Below, one piece after another: positions 23,670-32,193 of a stretch of 63,056 nucleotides of DNA. The stretch spans positions 1 to 63,056 of the forward strand of contig CAISWQ010000074.1 of assembly GCA_903889245.1 (NCBI GenBank), given 5' to 3'. Position 1 is the stretch's first letter. Each line of letters begins with the position of its first letter. The notes beneath the pieces were generated by a model, which was given only the letters and a program-made list of their open reading frames with translations, made no database searches and was not told the origin of the DNA. The stretch comes from an uncultured Lentisphaerota bacterium (GTDB taxonomy: Bacteria; Verrucomicrobiota; Kiritimatiellia; CAIQIC01). The position numbers and the translations under genes were made by a program.

Positions 23670-25405
23670 GGGGTGGCCACCTCTTTGAGACTGGCGTCGA
23701 TCATCGCCATGATCTGGTCATCGCGATAGCCCTCGATCTCGATGGCGTCGTGGGGGCAGACCGGCACGCAGGCGCCTTCGCCCTTGCACAGGGACTCGAT
23801 GACCAGCGCGATTTCCTTCTCGCCCGTGTGGATGCGCTTGATCGCGCCATAGGGGCAGGCCTGCAGGCACTTGTCGCACCACGTGCATTTCTCCGGGTTC
23901 ACCTTCGCGATCAGCGGCTCGAGATCCACGAAGCCCTTCTTCAGCAGCCCGCCGGTTTTGGCGACAGCGGCCAGCGCGGAAGCGACGCTCTCCGCCAGCG
24001 CCTTCGGTCCTTGGGCCGCGCCCGCGACGAAGACGCCGTCGATGACCGTCTCGACCGGCCGCAGTTTGATGTGGATTTCCTTGTAAAAGCCGTCGGTGCT
24101 CTCGGGAATTTTCAGGATGCTGTTCAGCCCTTCGTTCTGGCGCGGCTCCATGCCGGTGGCCAGCACCACGAGGTCGGCGCCGATCTCGAGTTCCTCGTTG
24201 CCGGTCAGCGTGTCGGTGACCAGCACGGACAGGCGTCCATCTTTCGTTTCCACTCGGGGCGGCTTCTCCGGCGTCCAGCGCAGAAAGAGCGCGCCATCCG
24301 TGCGGGCCTTTTCGTAGAGCTTTTCCAGCGCGCCGTAGGTGCGCACGTCGCGGTAGAGATGGTACTGATGAATCTTCGCATCGAGCTGGCGCAGGAGTCC
24401 GGCCGTGTGCGTCGTGGCCGAGCAGCAGTAGCGCGAGCAGTAGGCGTTGGGCTCGGGACAGGTCTCGCTCTCCGTCTGGCGGCTGCCGACGCAGTAGATG
24501 AAGGCGACGCTGCGCACCGGCTTGCCCTGATACTCCAGGCGCCCCTTGGTCTCGGACAGCAACTGGCGGAAATCGGCCAGGGAGACCACGCCGGGCAAGC
24601 CCCAGCCGTACTCGCCAGCGCGCGGTTGATAGGGCGCAAAGCCCGTGGCGACGATGATCGCGCCGACGTTGAGCGAGACGGTCTCGCTGCCTTTCAGCCG
24701 GAGCGCCACGGTGAAGTCGCCGATGCTGCCGTCCTTCGAGACGACCTCGGCCCCGGTGTAGAGCATGATGTTGTCGTGCTGCCGTATGCGTTCCGCGAGG
24801 GCGCTGACCACCTGGTCGCCATTCTGTTTTTCGGGGCCTTGCTCACCAGTGACGCGCGCCCAGCCGCCCGGCTGGTTTTCGCGCTCGACGAGGTAGACCG
24901 CGAGCCCCATATCGGCCAGCATGATGGCGGCACGCATGCCGGCCACGCCGGCGCCGATCACCAGCACGCGCGGCTTGGTCTCCACGCGGATGGCATTGAG
25001 CGGATGGGTCAGGGCGCATTTCGCAATGCCCGCTCGCAGGAGGTGGATGCCTTTCTCCGTGGCGCCGATCTTGTCGCTCGTGTGCGCCCACGAACATTGC
25101 TCGCGCAGGTTGACCTGGATGTATTGATAGGGATTGAGGTCGGCCCGCTTCGCCATGCCGCGGAAGGTGAACATGTGCAGCTTGGGCGAGCAGGAGGCGA
25201 CGACGAGTCCATCCAGATGCTGCTCCTTGATTTCGTTGATCATCTCCTGCTGCGAGGCGTCCGAGCAGGCGAACACGTGGGTCTTCGCCACCTCGACGCC
25301 GGGCACGCCTTTGACCGCGTCGGCCACCTTCTCCACGTTGACGTAGTCGGAGATGTTGCCACCGCAGTGGCAGATATAAACACCGATGCGCCGTTTCTGC
25401 GTCAT
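23666..25405 (-). CDS. HdrA/QmoB-like FAD iron-sulfur oxidoreductase
   Basis: Cytoplasmic flavoprotein of the HdrA family (579 residues) that passes electrons between Fe-S partners. It has the N-terminal HdrA motif YICHCGGNIS, a cysteine at VASCSPKLH, the FAD Rossmann motif VLVIGAGVAGMRAA (about residue 150), a conserved SRYCCSATTHTA segment, and two C-terminal [4Fe-4S] clusters (CTWCDKCLQACP and CKGEGACVPVCP). It overlaps the 910-residue flavoprotein upstream by ATGA and the small winged-helix gene downstream, so the complex is co-translated. Assignment to HdrA is firm; the partner is inferred. Confidence 0.9.
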   Translation of the reverse strand: MTQKRRIGVYICHCGGNISDYVNVEKVADAVKGVPGVEVAKTHVFACSDASQQEMINEIKEQHLDGLVVASCSPKLHMFTFRGMAKRADLNPYQYIQVNLREQCSWAHTSDKIGATEKGIHLLRAGIAKCALTHPLNAIRVETKPRVLVIGAGVAGMRAAIMLADMGLAVYLVERENQPGGWARVTGEQGPEKQNGDQVVSALAERIRQHDNIMLYTGAEVVSKDGSIGDFTVALRLKGSETVSLNVGAIIVATGFAPYQPRAGEYGWGLPGVVSLADFRQLLSETKGRLEYQGKPVRSVAFIYCVGSRQTESETCPEPNAYCSRYCCSATTHTAGLLRQLDAKIHQYHLYRDVRTYGALEKLYEKARTDGALFLRWTPEKPPRVETKDGRLSVLVTDTLTGNEELEIGADLVVLATGMEPRQNEGLNSILKIPESTDGFYKEIHIKLRPVETVIDGVFVAGAAQGPKALAESVASALAAVAKTGGLLKKGFVDLEPLIAKVNPEKCTWCDKCLQACPYGAIKRIHTGEKEIALVIESLCKGEGACVPVCPHDAIEIEGYRDDQIMAMIDASLKEVATP

Positions 25406-28134
25406 CGCTGGCTCCTCGTTCGTTCGAGATAGGCGGCCGCCTGCGCCGCCGCCGCGCCGGCGTGCAGCACCGTGTCGGGGATGTCGCGCGCGCCGATGAT
25501 GGCGCCCGCCGCAAACAGCCCATCGACCGTGGTCCGGCCCGGCTCGCCGATGGGATCGACTTCCTTGACGTAGTTCAATTCGTCGGCGCCCAGGTCGCCG
25601 CCCTTATAAAGTTTGAACGCATCGGTGTTCGGCAGGAAGCCCACGGTCAGGACGATCAGGTCGTGCTTGCGCTTCTGCGTCCCGCCGGCGCCTTCCATGT
25701 CCTCGTAGGCCAGCTCCATCTGCCCGCCTTCGAGTTGCTCGATGCGCGCGACCTTGCCCTTCACAAACTGCACGCCCATGCCCCTGGCCTGCTCGTAGAA
25801 TTCGTCGTAGCCCTTGCCGAAGGCGCGCACGTCGATCGTGTAGATGGTGACATCGGCCAGCGGCAGCGCGCCCATCGCGAGCTGGGCCTGCTTGATGGCG
25901 TACATGCAGCCGATCCGGCAGCAGAGCGGATTGCAGAGCGTCTGGTCGCGCGAGCCGTTGCACAGCACGAAGGCGATGCTTTCCGGCTGCTTGCCGTCGG
26001 AGGGGCGCAGCACGCTGTTATAGGGCCGGGTGGGCGCCAGCAGCCGGTCCATCTGCGGGCCATCGATCACATCGGGCAGCGTGGCGTAGTTGAGCGGCTT
26101 CTTCGCGGCGGGATCGAGGATCTCGAACCCCGTCGAGAGGACGACCGCGCCGACCGTGAACTTTTTCGCCACGGCCCGCATGTCGAAGTCGATGCAGAAG
26201 GCTGGGCAGATGTTGACGCACTCCATGCACTGCGCGCACTGGCCGCAGTTCATGCAGCGATGCGCCTCGCGGCGCGCCTCGTCATCGGTCATAACGCCTT
26301 CGTAGCAGGCGAACGACTGCTTGCGTTCGGCCAAAGCCAGCGTCGGCTGCAACACCGGCGAGCGCGTGCGGAAGGACTTGGCTTCCGCCAGCACCGTGTC
26401 TTTATCGGTTTTCTCCAGCAAGGCCTCGAATTCGATGTCGAGCGCTTCTCCCTTGAGAAAACGATCCATGTAGAAGGCAGCGCGCCGGCCGTGGCCGATG
26501 GCGTTGATGATCATCGTCGGGCCGGTCACGCAGTCGCCGCCCGCGAAGACGGCGGGGTCCGCCGTCTGCATTGTCCGCGTATCCGCCTTGAGCAGGCCGT
26601 GCTTGTGCGGTACCTCGCCGGTGAACTTGGACGTGGAAGGATTCAGGCCGATGGCAAGGATCGCGAGGTCGATCGGCAGGATGGTCTCGGAACCCGCGAC
26701 CACTTCCGGGCGGCGGCGGCCGCTCTCGTCCGGCGCGCCGAGCTGCATCTTGAGGCACTCAACCGCTTCCAGTTTTCCGTTCTTGCCGAGGAAACGCTTG
26801 GGCGTGCTAAGCAGCATCAGCTCGACGCCTTCCTCGATCGCGCCCTTGATTTCCCAGTCGTGGGCCGGCATCTCGTCGCGCCCGCGCCGGTACTGGATGA
26901 TCACCCGCTTGGCGCCCATGCGGATGGCGGAGCGGGCCGGGTCCATCGCCGAGTTGCCGCCGCCGATCACCAGCACGGCTTTGCCCCGGATGTCGGGCAT
27001 CGTGCCGATCTTGGTCTCGCGCAGGAACGCCATGCAGCCCATGACGCCCGCGAGGTCTTCGCCTTCCACGCCGAGCTTCTTTTCGTCGGAGGCGCCGGTC
27101 GCGATGAACACCGCCTGAAAACCCTGCGCCTTGAGCTCGGCGACGGAGCCGACGGGCGCCGAGGTCTTGATGGTGACGCCGAGCGCGGTGACGTTCTTGA
27201 TGTCGCGGTCAACGACGTCGTTCGGCAGGCGATAGGCGGGAATCCCCGTGCGCAGCATGCCGCCGGCCTGGGTTTCGGATTCGAAAATGGTGACCTGGTG
27301 GCCGTTGCGCGCCAGGTAGAAAGCAGCGCTCAAGCCGGCGGGACCGGAGCCGACGATGGCCACTCTCGTGTCGCGCTGCTTCTCGACGGGGCCGTATTCG
27401 GGCTCGGGATGGTCCGCGTAATAATGATCGGCGAAGAAGCGCTTGATGCCGCGGATGTGGACCGTCTCCTCCTTGCCGCAGCGCGTGCAGTCCTGCTCGC
27501 ACGGCGCATAGCACGAGCGCGCCAGGCAGCCGACCAGCGGCGCGTTTTCGAGATGGAGGTTGAACGCCTCCTTGTAGCGCCCCGCGCGCACGAGGGAGAT
27601 GTAACCGCTGGCCTTGACGTTGGCTGGGCAGGTGAACGTGCAGGGCGCCTCGCCGCGGCGGTCGATCACCGCCTTCTTCGGCACCGCCTGCGGGAAGGGA
27701 ATGTGCGCCACACGGCGCGTGACCAGGTTGTAGTTGTATTCGTCCGGCACGGTGACCGTGCAGACTTCCTCGCACTTGCCACAGCCCGTGCAGGCGTCGA
27801 AGTCCACGTAGGCCGCCTTCGAGTGCAGGTCGACCGCGAAGGTGCCGTCGGCATTCCGGGCGATGCCATCGACTTCCGTGTAGACCTTGACGTCGATGTT
27901 GGGGTGGTGGGCCGCCGCCGCCATCTTCGGGGTCACGATGCAGCTCGCGCAGTCGAGCGTCGGGAAAACCTTGCTGAGCAGGATCGCCCGGCCGCCGATG
28001 CTGGGCTTCTTCTCGACGAGCAGGACCTTGTAGCCCATGTCGCCGAGCGAGGCGGCGGTCTCCATCCCCGCCACGCCGGCGCCCACGATCATCACGTCGT
28101 AGTCCGGCCCGGCTTGCTTAGGTGACGGGTTCAA
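25402..28134 (-). CDS. fusion of HdrA-type and GltD-type (NAD(P)H) flavoprotein domains
   Basis: This 910-residue protein joins two flavoenzymes. Residues 1 to ~150 are HdrA-like (VMIVGAGVAGMETA; Fe-S motif CTGCGKCEEVC). From ~170 to ~600 it is a glutamate-synthase-small-subunit-like NAD(P)H oxidoreductase, with Cys motifs CTFTCPANVKASGY and CYAPCEQDCTRC, FAD motif VAIVGSGPAGLSAA and NAD(P) motif VLVIGGGNSAMD. A further cluster set CMNCGQCAQCMECVNICP leads into the C-terminal HdrA half. It could take electrons from NAD(P)H into the Hdr module, or bifurcate; that is inference. It overlaps the MvhD-like gene upstream by 17 bp and the second HdrA downstream by 4 bp. Confidence 0.9.
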   Translation of the reverse strand: MNPSPKQAGPDYDVMIVGAGVAGMETAASLGDMGYKVLLVEKKPSIGGRAILLSKVFPTLDCASCIVTPKMAAAAHHPNIDVKVYTEVDGIARNADGTFAVDLHSKAAYVDFDACTGCGKCEEVCTVTVPDEYNYNLVTRRVAHIPFPQAVPKKAVIDRRGEAPCTFTCPANVKASGYISLVRAGRYKEAFNLHLENAPLVGCLARSCYAPCEQDCTRCGKEETVHIRGIKRFFADHYYADHPEPEYGPVEKQRDTRVAIVGSGPAGLSAAFYLARNGHQVTIFESETQAGGMLRTGIPAYRLPNDVVDRDIKNVTALGVTIKTSAPVGSVAELKAQGFQAVFIATGASDEKKLGVEGEDLAGVMGCMAFLRETKIGTMPDIRGKAVLVIGGGNSAMDPARSAIRMGAKRVIIQYRRGRDEMPAHDWEIKGAIEEGVELMLLSTPKRFLGKNGKLEAVECLKMQLGAPDESGRRRPEVVAGSETILPIDLAILAIGLNPSTSKFTGEVPHKHGLLKADTRTMQTADPAVFAGGDCVTGPTMIINAIGHGRRAAFYMDRFLKGEALDIEFEALLEKTDKDTVLAEAKSFRTRSPVLQPTLALAERKQSFACYEGVMTDDEARREAHRCMNCGQCAQCMECVNICPAFCIDFDMRAVAKKFTVGAVVLSTGFEILDPAAKKPLNYATLPDVIDGPQMDRLLAPTRPYNSVLRPSDGKQPESIAFVLCNGSRDQTLCNPLCCRIGCMYAIKQAQLAMGALPLADVTIYTIDVRAFGKGYDEFYEQARGMGVQFVKGKVARIEQLEGGQMELAYEDMEGAGGTQKRKHDLIVLTVGFLPNTDAFKLYKGGDLGADELNYVKEVDPIGEPGRTTVDGLFAAGAIIGARDIPDTVLHAGAAAAQAAAYLERTRSQR

Positions 28135-28534
28135 GCTTCTTGAGCTCCTCTTTGAACTTGCTCATGTGTGAGACGAAGTTGTCGGCGCACACCGAGCACA
28201 GGCCGGACATCTTGAGCCGCTTGGGGCTGATCTGGTGCTCCTTGAGCAGGGCCTGCGCCGCGCGGATCAGCGCGCTGGTGCGGTCGGTGCAGTCCGAGAG
28301 ATAGGCGCAGTCGCCGCCGCAGGCCGCAATGAAGACACCGGCGTAGCCCGCCTCCAGCGCGTGGAGAATCCACGACGGCTTGACGCCGCTGGAGCAAGGC
28401 AGCGGGATCACCTGCACCGCGGTCGAGTAGTGCAGGTGCGCGCTGCCGGCCAGGTCGATGCCCGGGTCGGAAATCGCATTGCTCGAGAAGACCAGGATCT
28501 TGGGATCCGGCTCCTTGTGGCGGGGGAGAGCCAT
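28118..28534 (-). CDS. MvhD-like iron-sulfur subunit
   Basis: A 138-residue protein of the MvhD/FlpD family, which in methanogens and other anaerobes carries a [2Fe-2S] centre and feeds electrons to HdrA. Conserved cysteines are visible in PLPCSSGVK, AACGGDCAYLSDC and SGLCSVCADN. ATG at 28534 starts MALPRHKEPDPKILVF. It lies directly downstream of tusA (2-bp gap) and overlaps the following HdrA fusion gene. This places it as the docking subunit between an electron donor and the flavoprotein. Confidence 0.88.
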   Translation of the reverse strand: MALPRHKEPDPKILVFSSNAISDPGIDLAGSAHLHYSTAVQVIPLPCSSGVKPSWILHALEAGYAGVFIAACGGDCAYLSDCTDRTSALIRAAQALLKEHQISPKRLKMSGLCSVCADNFVSHMSKFKEELKKLEPVT

Positions 28535-28536
28535 GA

Positions 28537-28791
28537 TTACTTGACGCGCCGCAGATAAACCGACCAGAACCCGTCGTCTTCGCGGTCGCCGAGATATTCG
28601 TAGCCCATCTTCTTGCACCAGCGCTGCACGTCGATGATCGTGCCATCGTCCGAGGACTGCACTTCCATCACCGCGCCCACGGGGCACTCGGCGATCGTGC
28701 GCTTGGCCTCCAGCAACGGGCCCGGGCACGCCGTGCCGCGCGCATCCACCAACTTGCCGATCTGCAACGCCTTCAGTTCATCCGCTGTCAT
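28537..28791 (-). CDS. tusA: TusA-family sulfur carrier
   Basis: Small cytoplasmic persulfide carrier (84 residues). The key motif DARGTACPGPLLEAK carries the sulfur-binding Cys in the CPGP box. The fold and size match TusA/SirA. ATG at 28791 has AGGAG at the right distance. It lies between dsrE-like and mvhD-like genes with tight spacing, as in sulfur-trafficking operons where TusA passes sulfur between DsrE, rhodanese and Hdr-type enzymes. Confidence 0.93.
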   Translation of the reverse strand: MTADELKALQIGKLVDARGTACPGPLLEAKRTIAECPVGAVMEVQSSDDGTIIDVQRWCKKMGYEYLGDREDDGFWSVYLRRVK

Positions 28792-28816
28792 AGTTGTATC
28801 TCCTGGTTGCGCCGGC

Positions 28817-29365
28817 TCACATGAACCAGCACTGTTTTGCCTTGCTGAAAATGTCCACGAAGGTCCCGACACCCACGTATTCCATATGCGGGTAGTCGAT
28901 CAACTCCTCGCGCTTGATGCCCATCAGGTCCATCGACATCGTGCAGACATAGATCTTCACGCCGAGGCTCGCCGCGTCCTTCATCAGTTCCTCGAGCGAC
29001 TTCGCGCCGTGTTTCTTCATGACGTACTTGATCATCTGCGGGCCCATGCCGAGCATCTGCATCTTGGAGAGGGGCAGCTGGCCCGCGCCCTTCGGCAGCA
29101 TCATGCCGAACATCTTGCCGAGCATGTCCTTGCTGGCGGTCTTCCGGGGGTCGCGCAGGGCGGCGGTCGCCCAGAACGTGAAGAACATGTCCACCTGCAT
29201 GTCGTAGGCGGCCGCGCCGATGGCGATGATGAACGCTGCGATGGTCTGGTCGAGGTTGCCGCTCATGACGCCCAGCGCCAGGCGGTCCTCGGGCGCCTTG
29301 GCCTCCAGGGCCTCCACGCGTTTCATCAGGTCTTGCAGCAACTGTTCGGTACTGTTCTCGCTCAT
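28817..29365 (-). CDS. DsrE-family sulfur-transfer protein (DsrE2-like)
   Basis: A 182-residue cytoplasmic protein of the DsrE/F superfamily. It has an N-terminal coiled helix (LLQDLMKRVEALEAK), two hydrophobic helices near residues 40-65 (AAFIIAIGAAAYDMQVDMFF) as in DsrE2 proteins, and a conserved cysteine in KIYVCTMSMDLMG, the likely persulfide site. ATG at 29365 follows GGAGGAAC. It is encoded between arsR and tusA, consistent with a relay from rhodanese through DsrE to TusA. Confidence 0.9.
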   Translation of the reverse strand: MSENSTEQLLQDLMKRVEALEAKAPEDRLALGVMSGNLDQTIAAFIIAIGAAAYDMQVDMFFTFWATAALRDPRKTASKDMLGKMFGMMLPKGAGQLPLSKMQMLGMGPQMIKYVMKKHGAKSLEELMKDAASLGVKIYVCTMSMDLMGIKREELIDYPHMEYVGVGTFVDIFSKAKQCWFM

Positions 29366-29400
29366 GTTTGTTCCTCCGGTCGGGCCCTGCTGTTTCCCCG

Positions 29401-29757
29401 TCAAGCTTGGGCGCGGCTGCGCTGGCGCGGCGTGGCCTGGCGAGCCAGGTCGCCGTGTTCCTTCATGCCGTCCATCAGGACCGCGCGGATCACATGGCAG
29501 GCGGCGATCATCCGCGGATCGCGCAGCCGGTAATAGACGGTCTGCTTGTCCTTGCGGGTGACGACCACGTTCTTGTTGCGCAACAACCGCAGGTGCTGGC
29601 TGACCGTGGTGATGGTCGTCTCCACCGCCGCAGCGATGTCCGAGACGCTCTTCTCCCCGCCATGCAGGGCCTCGAGGATGGCCAGCCGCTTGGGATTGGC
29701 CATCGTGCTGCAGAGGTCGGCGTGCAGCTCGTACAGCCGTTGGTTGGTTAGTTGCAT
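29401..29757 (-). CDS. ArsR-family regulator of the sulfur cluster
   Basis: Winged-helix repressor (118 residues from the ATG at 29757): LCSTMANPKRLAILEAL, SVSDIAAAV and the recognition helix TTVSQHLRLLRN. An ATG at 29793 would add 12 residues. No typical CxC metal motif is seen; a Cys occurs at LCSTM and another in MIAACHVI, which might sense thiol or persulfide, as in BigR/SqrR-type ArsR proteins (inference). Two AAGTAC half-sites lie directly upstream of the 29757 start and may be its operator. It heads the dsrE-tusA-hdr operon. Confidence 0.88.
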   Translation of the reverse strand: MQLTNQRLYELHADLCSTMANPKRLAILEALHGGEKSVSDIAAAVETTITTVSQHLRLLRNKNVVVTRKDKQTVYYRLRDPRMIAACHVIRAVLMDGMKEHGDLARQATPRQRSRAQA

Positions 29758-29840
29758 AAGTACGCAAGTACAGAAATTATCGGCCGACTGCAAGCGAAAA
29801 TATTATTCCGGCCGGAGACCGGCTGCGGACTGGGCGCGCT

Positions 29841-31532
29841 TCAGTCGCGGGCGTAAGCTTGGAACGGCGGCTCCGGCGGGGTGGCGCCGATCTGGTCCTT
29901 GTGCCAGGCGCGGAAGGTGTTTGCGCCGCCGGCGAGCGTGGCGGCGCTGAAGCCGTGCTGGCGCAGCAGGCGGTAGGCGAGGTAGCTGCGGAAGCCCACC
30001 TTGCAGTTGACGAACACCGGCTTGTCCCTGGGCAGCTCGCCGAGTCGCGCGCGCAGCTTGCCGAGCGGGATATTCAGCGCCCCGGGGATGTGCCACTGCT
30101 CGAACTCCTTCGGGCCGCGGACATCCACGATGACTCCGCCATCGGTCCGCGCCGGGTAATCCTCCGCGTACCACAGCTGCAGGTCGCCCTGCAGCAGGTT
30201 GCTGGCGACGAAGCCGGCCATGTTCACGGCGTCCTTCGCCGAGCCGAACGGCGGCGCGTAGGAAAGTTCCAGGTGCTGGAGCTCGAAGACCGTCAGGCCC
30301 GCGCGCAGCGCCGTGGCGAAGACGTCGAGCCGCTTGTCCACGCCATCGCTGCCGACGACCTGCGCACCGAGAATTTTTCCGGTCACCGGCGCGAAGAGCA
30401 GCTTAACGTGCATCGGGCCGGTGCCCGGGTAGTAGCTCGCGTGGCCGCTGGGATGGATATAGACCTTCTGGTAGGGTAGGCCCGCGCGCTTGAGCTGCTT
30501 CTCCGTCGCGCCCGTGCCGCCGCCGGTCATCTGGAAAATTTTGACGATGGCCGTGCCCTGCGTCGTCGTGTAGCTCGTCGCGCGCCCGCAGATGTTCTCG
30601 GCGACGATGCGACCCTGCCGGTTCGCCGGGCCGGCGAGCGGCAGCACCCACGAGTCGGGCAGGATCGTGTGCGCGACCTCGATGGCGTCGCCCGCGGCGT
30701 AGATGTCGGGATCGTTCGTACGCAGGTGCGCATCCACCTTGAGGCCGCCGCGCGGACCCAGCTCGATGCCGGCGGCCTTGGCGAGTACGACATCCGGGCG
30801 CACACCCGCGGAAAGCAAAACCAGATCGGCGGTGAGCTGCTCGCCGTTCTGCAGCTCGGCGGTCACGCGCCCACCGGCATCGCGGAACGCCGCAGCCGCG
30901 GTACCCAGGTGCAGCTTCACGCCATGCTCGCCCATGTGCTGCTGGAGGTTCCACGCCATCTCGGGATCGAGCGGCGGCATGATCTGGTCGATCATCTCGA
31001 CGAGGTCCACCGCCAGCCCGCGGTCGCGGAAATTCTCCGCGATCTCGACGCCGATGTAGCCGCCGCCGATGACGATCGCGCTCTTCGCACCGCCATCCAC
31101 GGCGGCCTTGACGGCATCCATGTCGGCGATATTGCGCAGGATGAAAATTTTCGGATGGTCGAGGCCCGGCAGGTTCGGCCGCAGCGGCTGCGCGCCTGGT
31201 GCGAGGACGAGCTTGTCGTAGCTCTCCGCATAGTCGCGGCCGGTCGCCAGCTCGCGGATGCGGACGGTCTTCTGCGCGCGGTCGATCGCGGTGACCTCAT
31301 GGCCGGTCCGGACGTCGAGGTTGAGCGAGGCTTTCAGGCTCTGTGGCGTCTGGAGCAGGAGATCGTCGCGCTCCTTGATCGCGCCGCCGATGTGATAGGG
31401 CAGGCCGCAGTTCGCGAAGCTGACGTGTGCGCTGCGCTCCAACACCACGATCTGCGCATGCTCATCGAGCCGCCGCGCCCGAGCCGCCGCGCTCATCCCC
31501 GCCGCCACACCGCCAATGACAACAATTTTCAT
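29841..31532 (-). CDS. CoA-disulfide reductase/NADH oxidase-like flavoprotein fused to rhodanese
   Basis: A 563-residue fusion known as CoADR-Rhd. The N-terminal part is a pyridine nucleotide-disulfide oxidoreductase (FAD motif VVIGGVAAGMSAA, single active Cys in SFANCGLPYHIGG, NAD motif VIGGGYIGVEIA). The last ~100 residues are a rhodanese domain with catalytic Cys about 510 in VNCKVGFRS. In related enzymes the reaction is NAD(P)H-dependent reduction of CoA disulfide, CoA persulfide or polysulfide. It lies just upstream of the arsR-dsrE-tusA-hdr genes on the same strand, so sulfane sulfur could pass from rhodanese to TusA/DsrE. Its ribosome-binding site is at the end of a hexamer-word array. 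Confidence 0.92.
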   Translation of the reverse strand: MKIVVIGGVAAGMSAAARARRLDEHAQIVVLERSAHVSFANCGLPYHIGGAIKERDDLLLQTPQSLKASLNLDVRTGHEVTAIDRAQKTVRIRELATGRDYAESYDKLVLAPGAQPLRPNLPGLDHPKIFILRNIADMDAVKAAVDGGAKSAIVIGGGYIGVEIAENFRDRGLAVDLVEMIDQIMPPLDPEMAWNLQQHMGEHGVKLHLGTAAAAFRDAGGRVTAELQNGEQLTADLVLLSAGVRPDVVLAKAAGIELGPRGGLKVDAHLRTNDPDIYAAGDAIEVAHTILPDSWVLPLAGPANRQGRIVAENICGRATSYTTTQGTAIVKIFQMTGGGTGATEKQLKRAGLPYQKVYIHPSGHASYYPGTGPMHVKLLFAPVTGKILGAQVVGSDGVDKRLDVFATALRAGLTVFELQHLELSYAPPFGSAKDAVNMAGFVASNLLQGDLQLWYAEDYPARTDGGVIVDVRGPKEFEQWHIPGALNIPLGKLRARLGELPRDKPVFVNCKVGFRSYLAYRLLRQHGFSAATLAGGANTFRAWHKDQIGATPPEPPFQAYARD

Positions 31533-31550
31533 GCTCCGCTCCTGCTCTTC

Positions 31551-31590
31551 ATCCTAATCCTACTCGTAATCTTAATCGTACGCGTAATCC
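31551..31590. repeat. 6-bp-word array (TAATCC/TAATCT/TAATCG)
   Basis: The plus strand reads as hexamers TAATCC, TACTCG, TAATCT, TAATCG, TACGCG, TAATCC. Read on the minus strand it continues into AGGATGAAGAGCAGGAGCGG and ends at the CoADR-rhodanese ATG, so the array grades into its Shine-Dalgarno region. Confidence 0.8.
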
Positions 31591-31593
31591 CTT

Positions 31594-31640
31594 TTCCAAA
31601 CCTAGGAAACCGGAACCACCGTTTTTTCCAAGCCTTGGAA
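31594..31640. repeat. palindrome cluster 6 (two units)
   Basis: Units centred at 31601 (TTCCAAACCTAGGAA) and 31633 (TTCCAAGCCTTGGAA), 32 bp apart, in the gap between the CoADR-rhodanese start and the cupin stop. Confidence 0.88.
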
Positions 31641-31654
31641 AAGCGCCCCGGCAA

Positions 31655-31700
31655 GGACCAAAGGGACGGCAGGGACCTCAAGGCGTGGGTCCCTTGGTCA
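31655..31700. repeat. 9-bp-word hairpin over the cupin gene end
   Basis: Words GGACCAAAG, GGACGGCAG, GGACCTCAA run in 9-bp steps, with an inverted arm GTCCCTTGGTC (31689-31699) that pairs with GACCAAAGGGAC (31656-31667). The inverted arm encodes the last residues of the cupin (TKGPTP), and the stem may act as that gene's terminator. Confidence 0.6.
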
Positions 31701-32193
31701 GGCTGGCGATCAATTTTTTGTGCTTCGGAAACTGGGCGCAGAGCTGGTCACGGTCGGCGATCTCGAAATCGTTGAAGTCGAAGCCCGGTGCGACCGTGCA
31801 GCCGAGCAGCGTGAAGCCGCGCTGCGACGTGATCCGCGCCGCGAACCAGTGCCCGCGCGGGACGAGGATCTGCGGCAACTCGCCGCGCCCGGGATGCAGG
31901 CCGAGCCGGTGCTCGGTCAGCTTGCCGTCGGGCGCGAGGTCCACGACGAGGAACGGCGCGCCGTGGTAGAAGTGCCACATCTCGTCGGAGTGCAGGCGGT
32001 GGAAGGTGGAGAACTCGCGCCCGGCGAGCAGGAAATAGACGCCGGTGGAAAACGCCCGCGGCCCGCGGTAGCGGCTGGGCAGCGCGGCCTGCGCGATTCC
32101 TTCCTTCGCGCGATAGGTCTCGCGGTACCAGCCGCCCTCGGGGTGTGGTTGGAGGCGCAAGTGGCGGATCCAATATTTGGCGTCGTGCTTCAT
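31678..32193 (-). CDS. cupin-fold DUF985 family protein
   Basis: A 171-residue cytoplasmic RmlC-like cupin of the DUF985/Cupin_5 family. Typical blocks are LQPHPEGGWYRETYR, STGVYFLLAG, HRLHSDEMWHFYHG (likely metal ligands) and LLGCTVAPGFDFNDFE. Function of the family is not established; some members are linked to sugar or sulfur metabolism. ATG at 32193 overlaps the TGA of the FmdB gene by one base. The C-terminus (KGPTP) comes from a word-like repeat. Confidence 0.85.
   Translation of the reverse strand: MKHDAKYWIRHLRLQPHPEGGWYRETYRAKEGIAQAALPSRYRGPRAFSTGVYFLLAGREFSTFHRLHSDEMWHFYHGAPFLVVDLAPDGKLTEHRLGLHPGRGELPQILVPRGHWFAARITSQRGFTLLGCTVAPGFDFNDFEIADRDQLCAQFPKHKKLIASLTKGPTP

Noticed and set aside
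25462-28125. 887-codon open frame opposite the HdrA/GltD fusion gene
   Set aside because: It mirrors a well-supported gene in the complementary frame; composition is Arg/Asp/Gly/His-rich without motifs.
22030-29757. Classical dissimilatory sulfate-reduction locus
   Set aside because: Qmo/Hdr-like subunits are present, but no aprAB, dsrAB, sat or HdrB-type CCG protein is found in the window.
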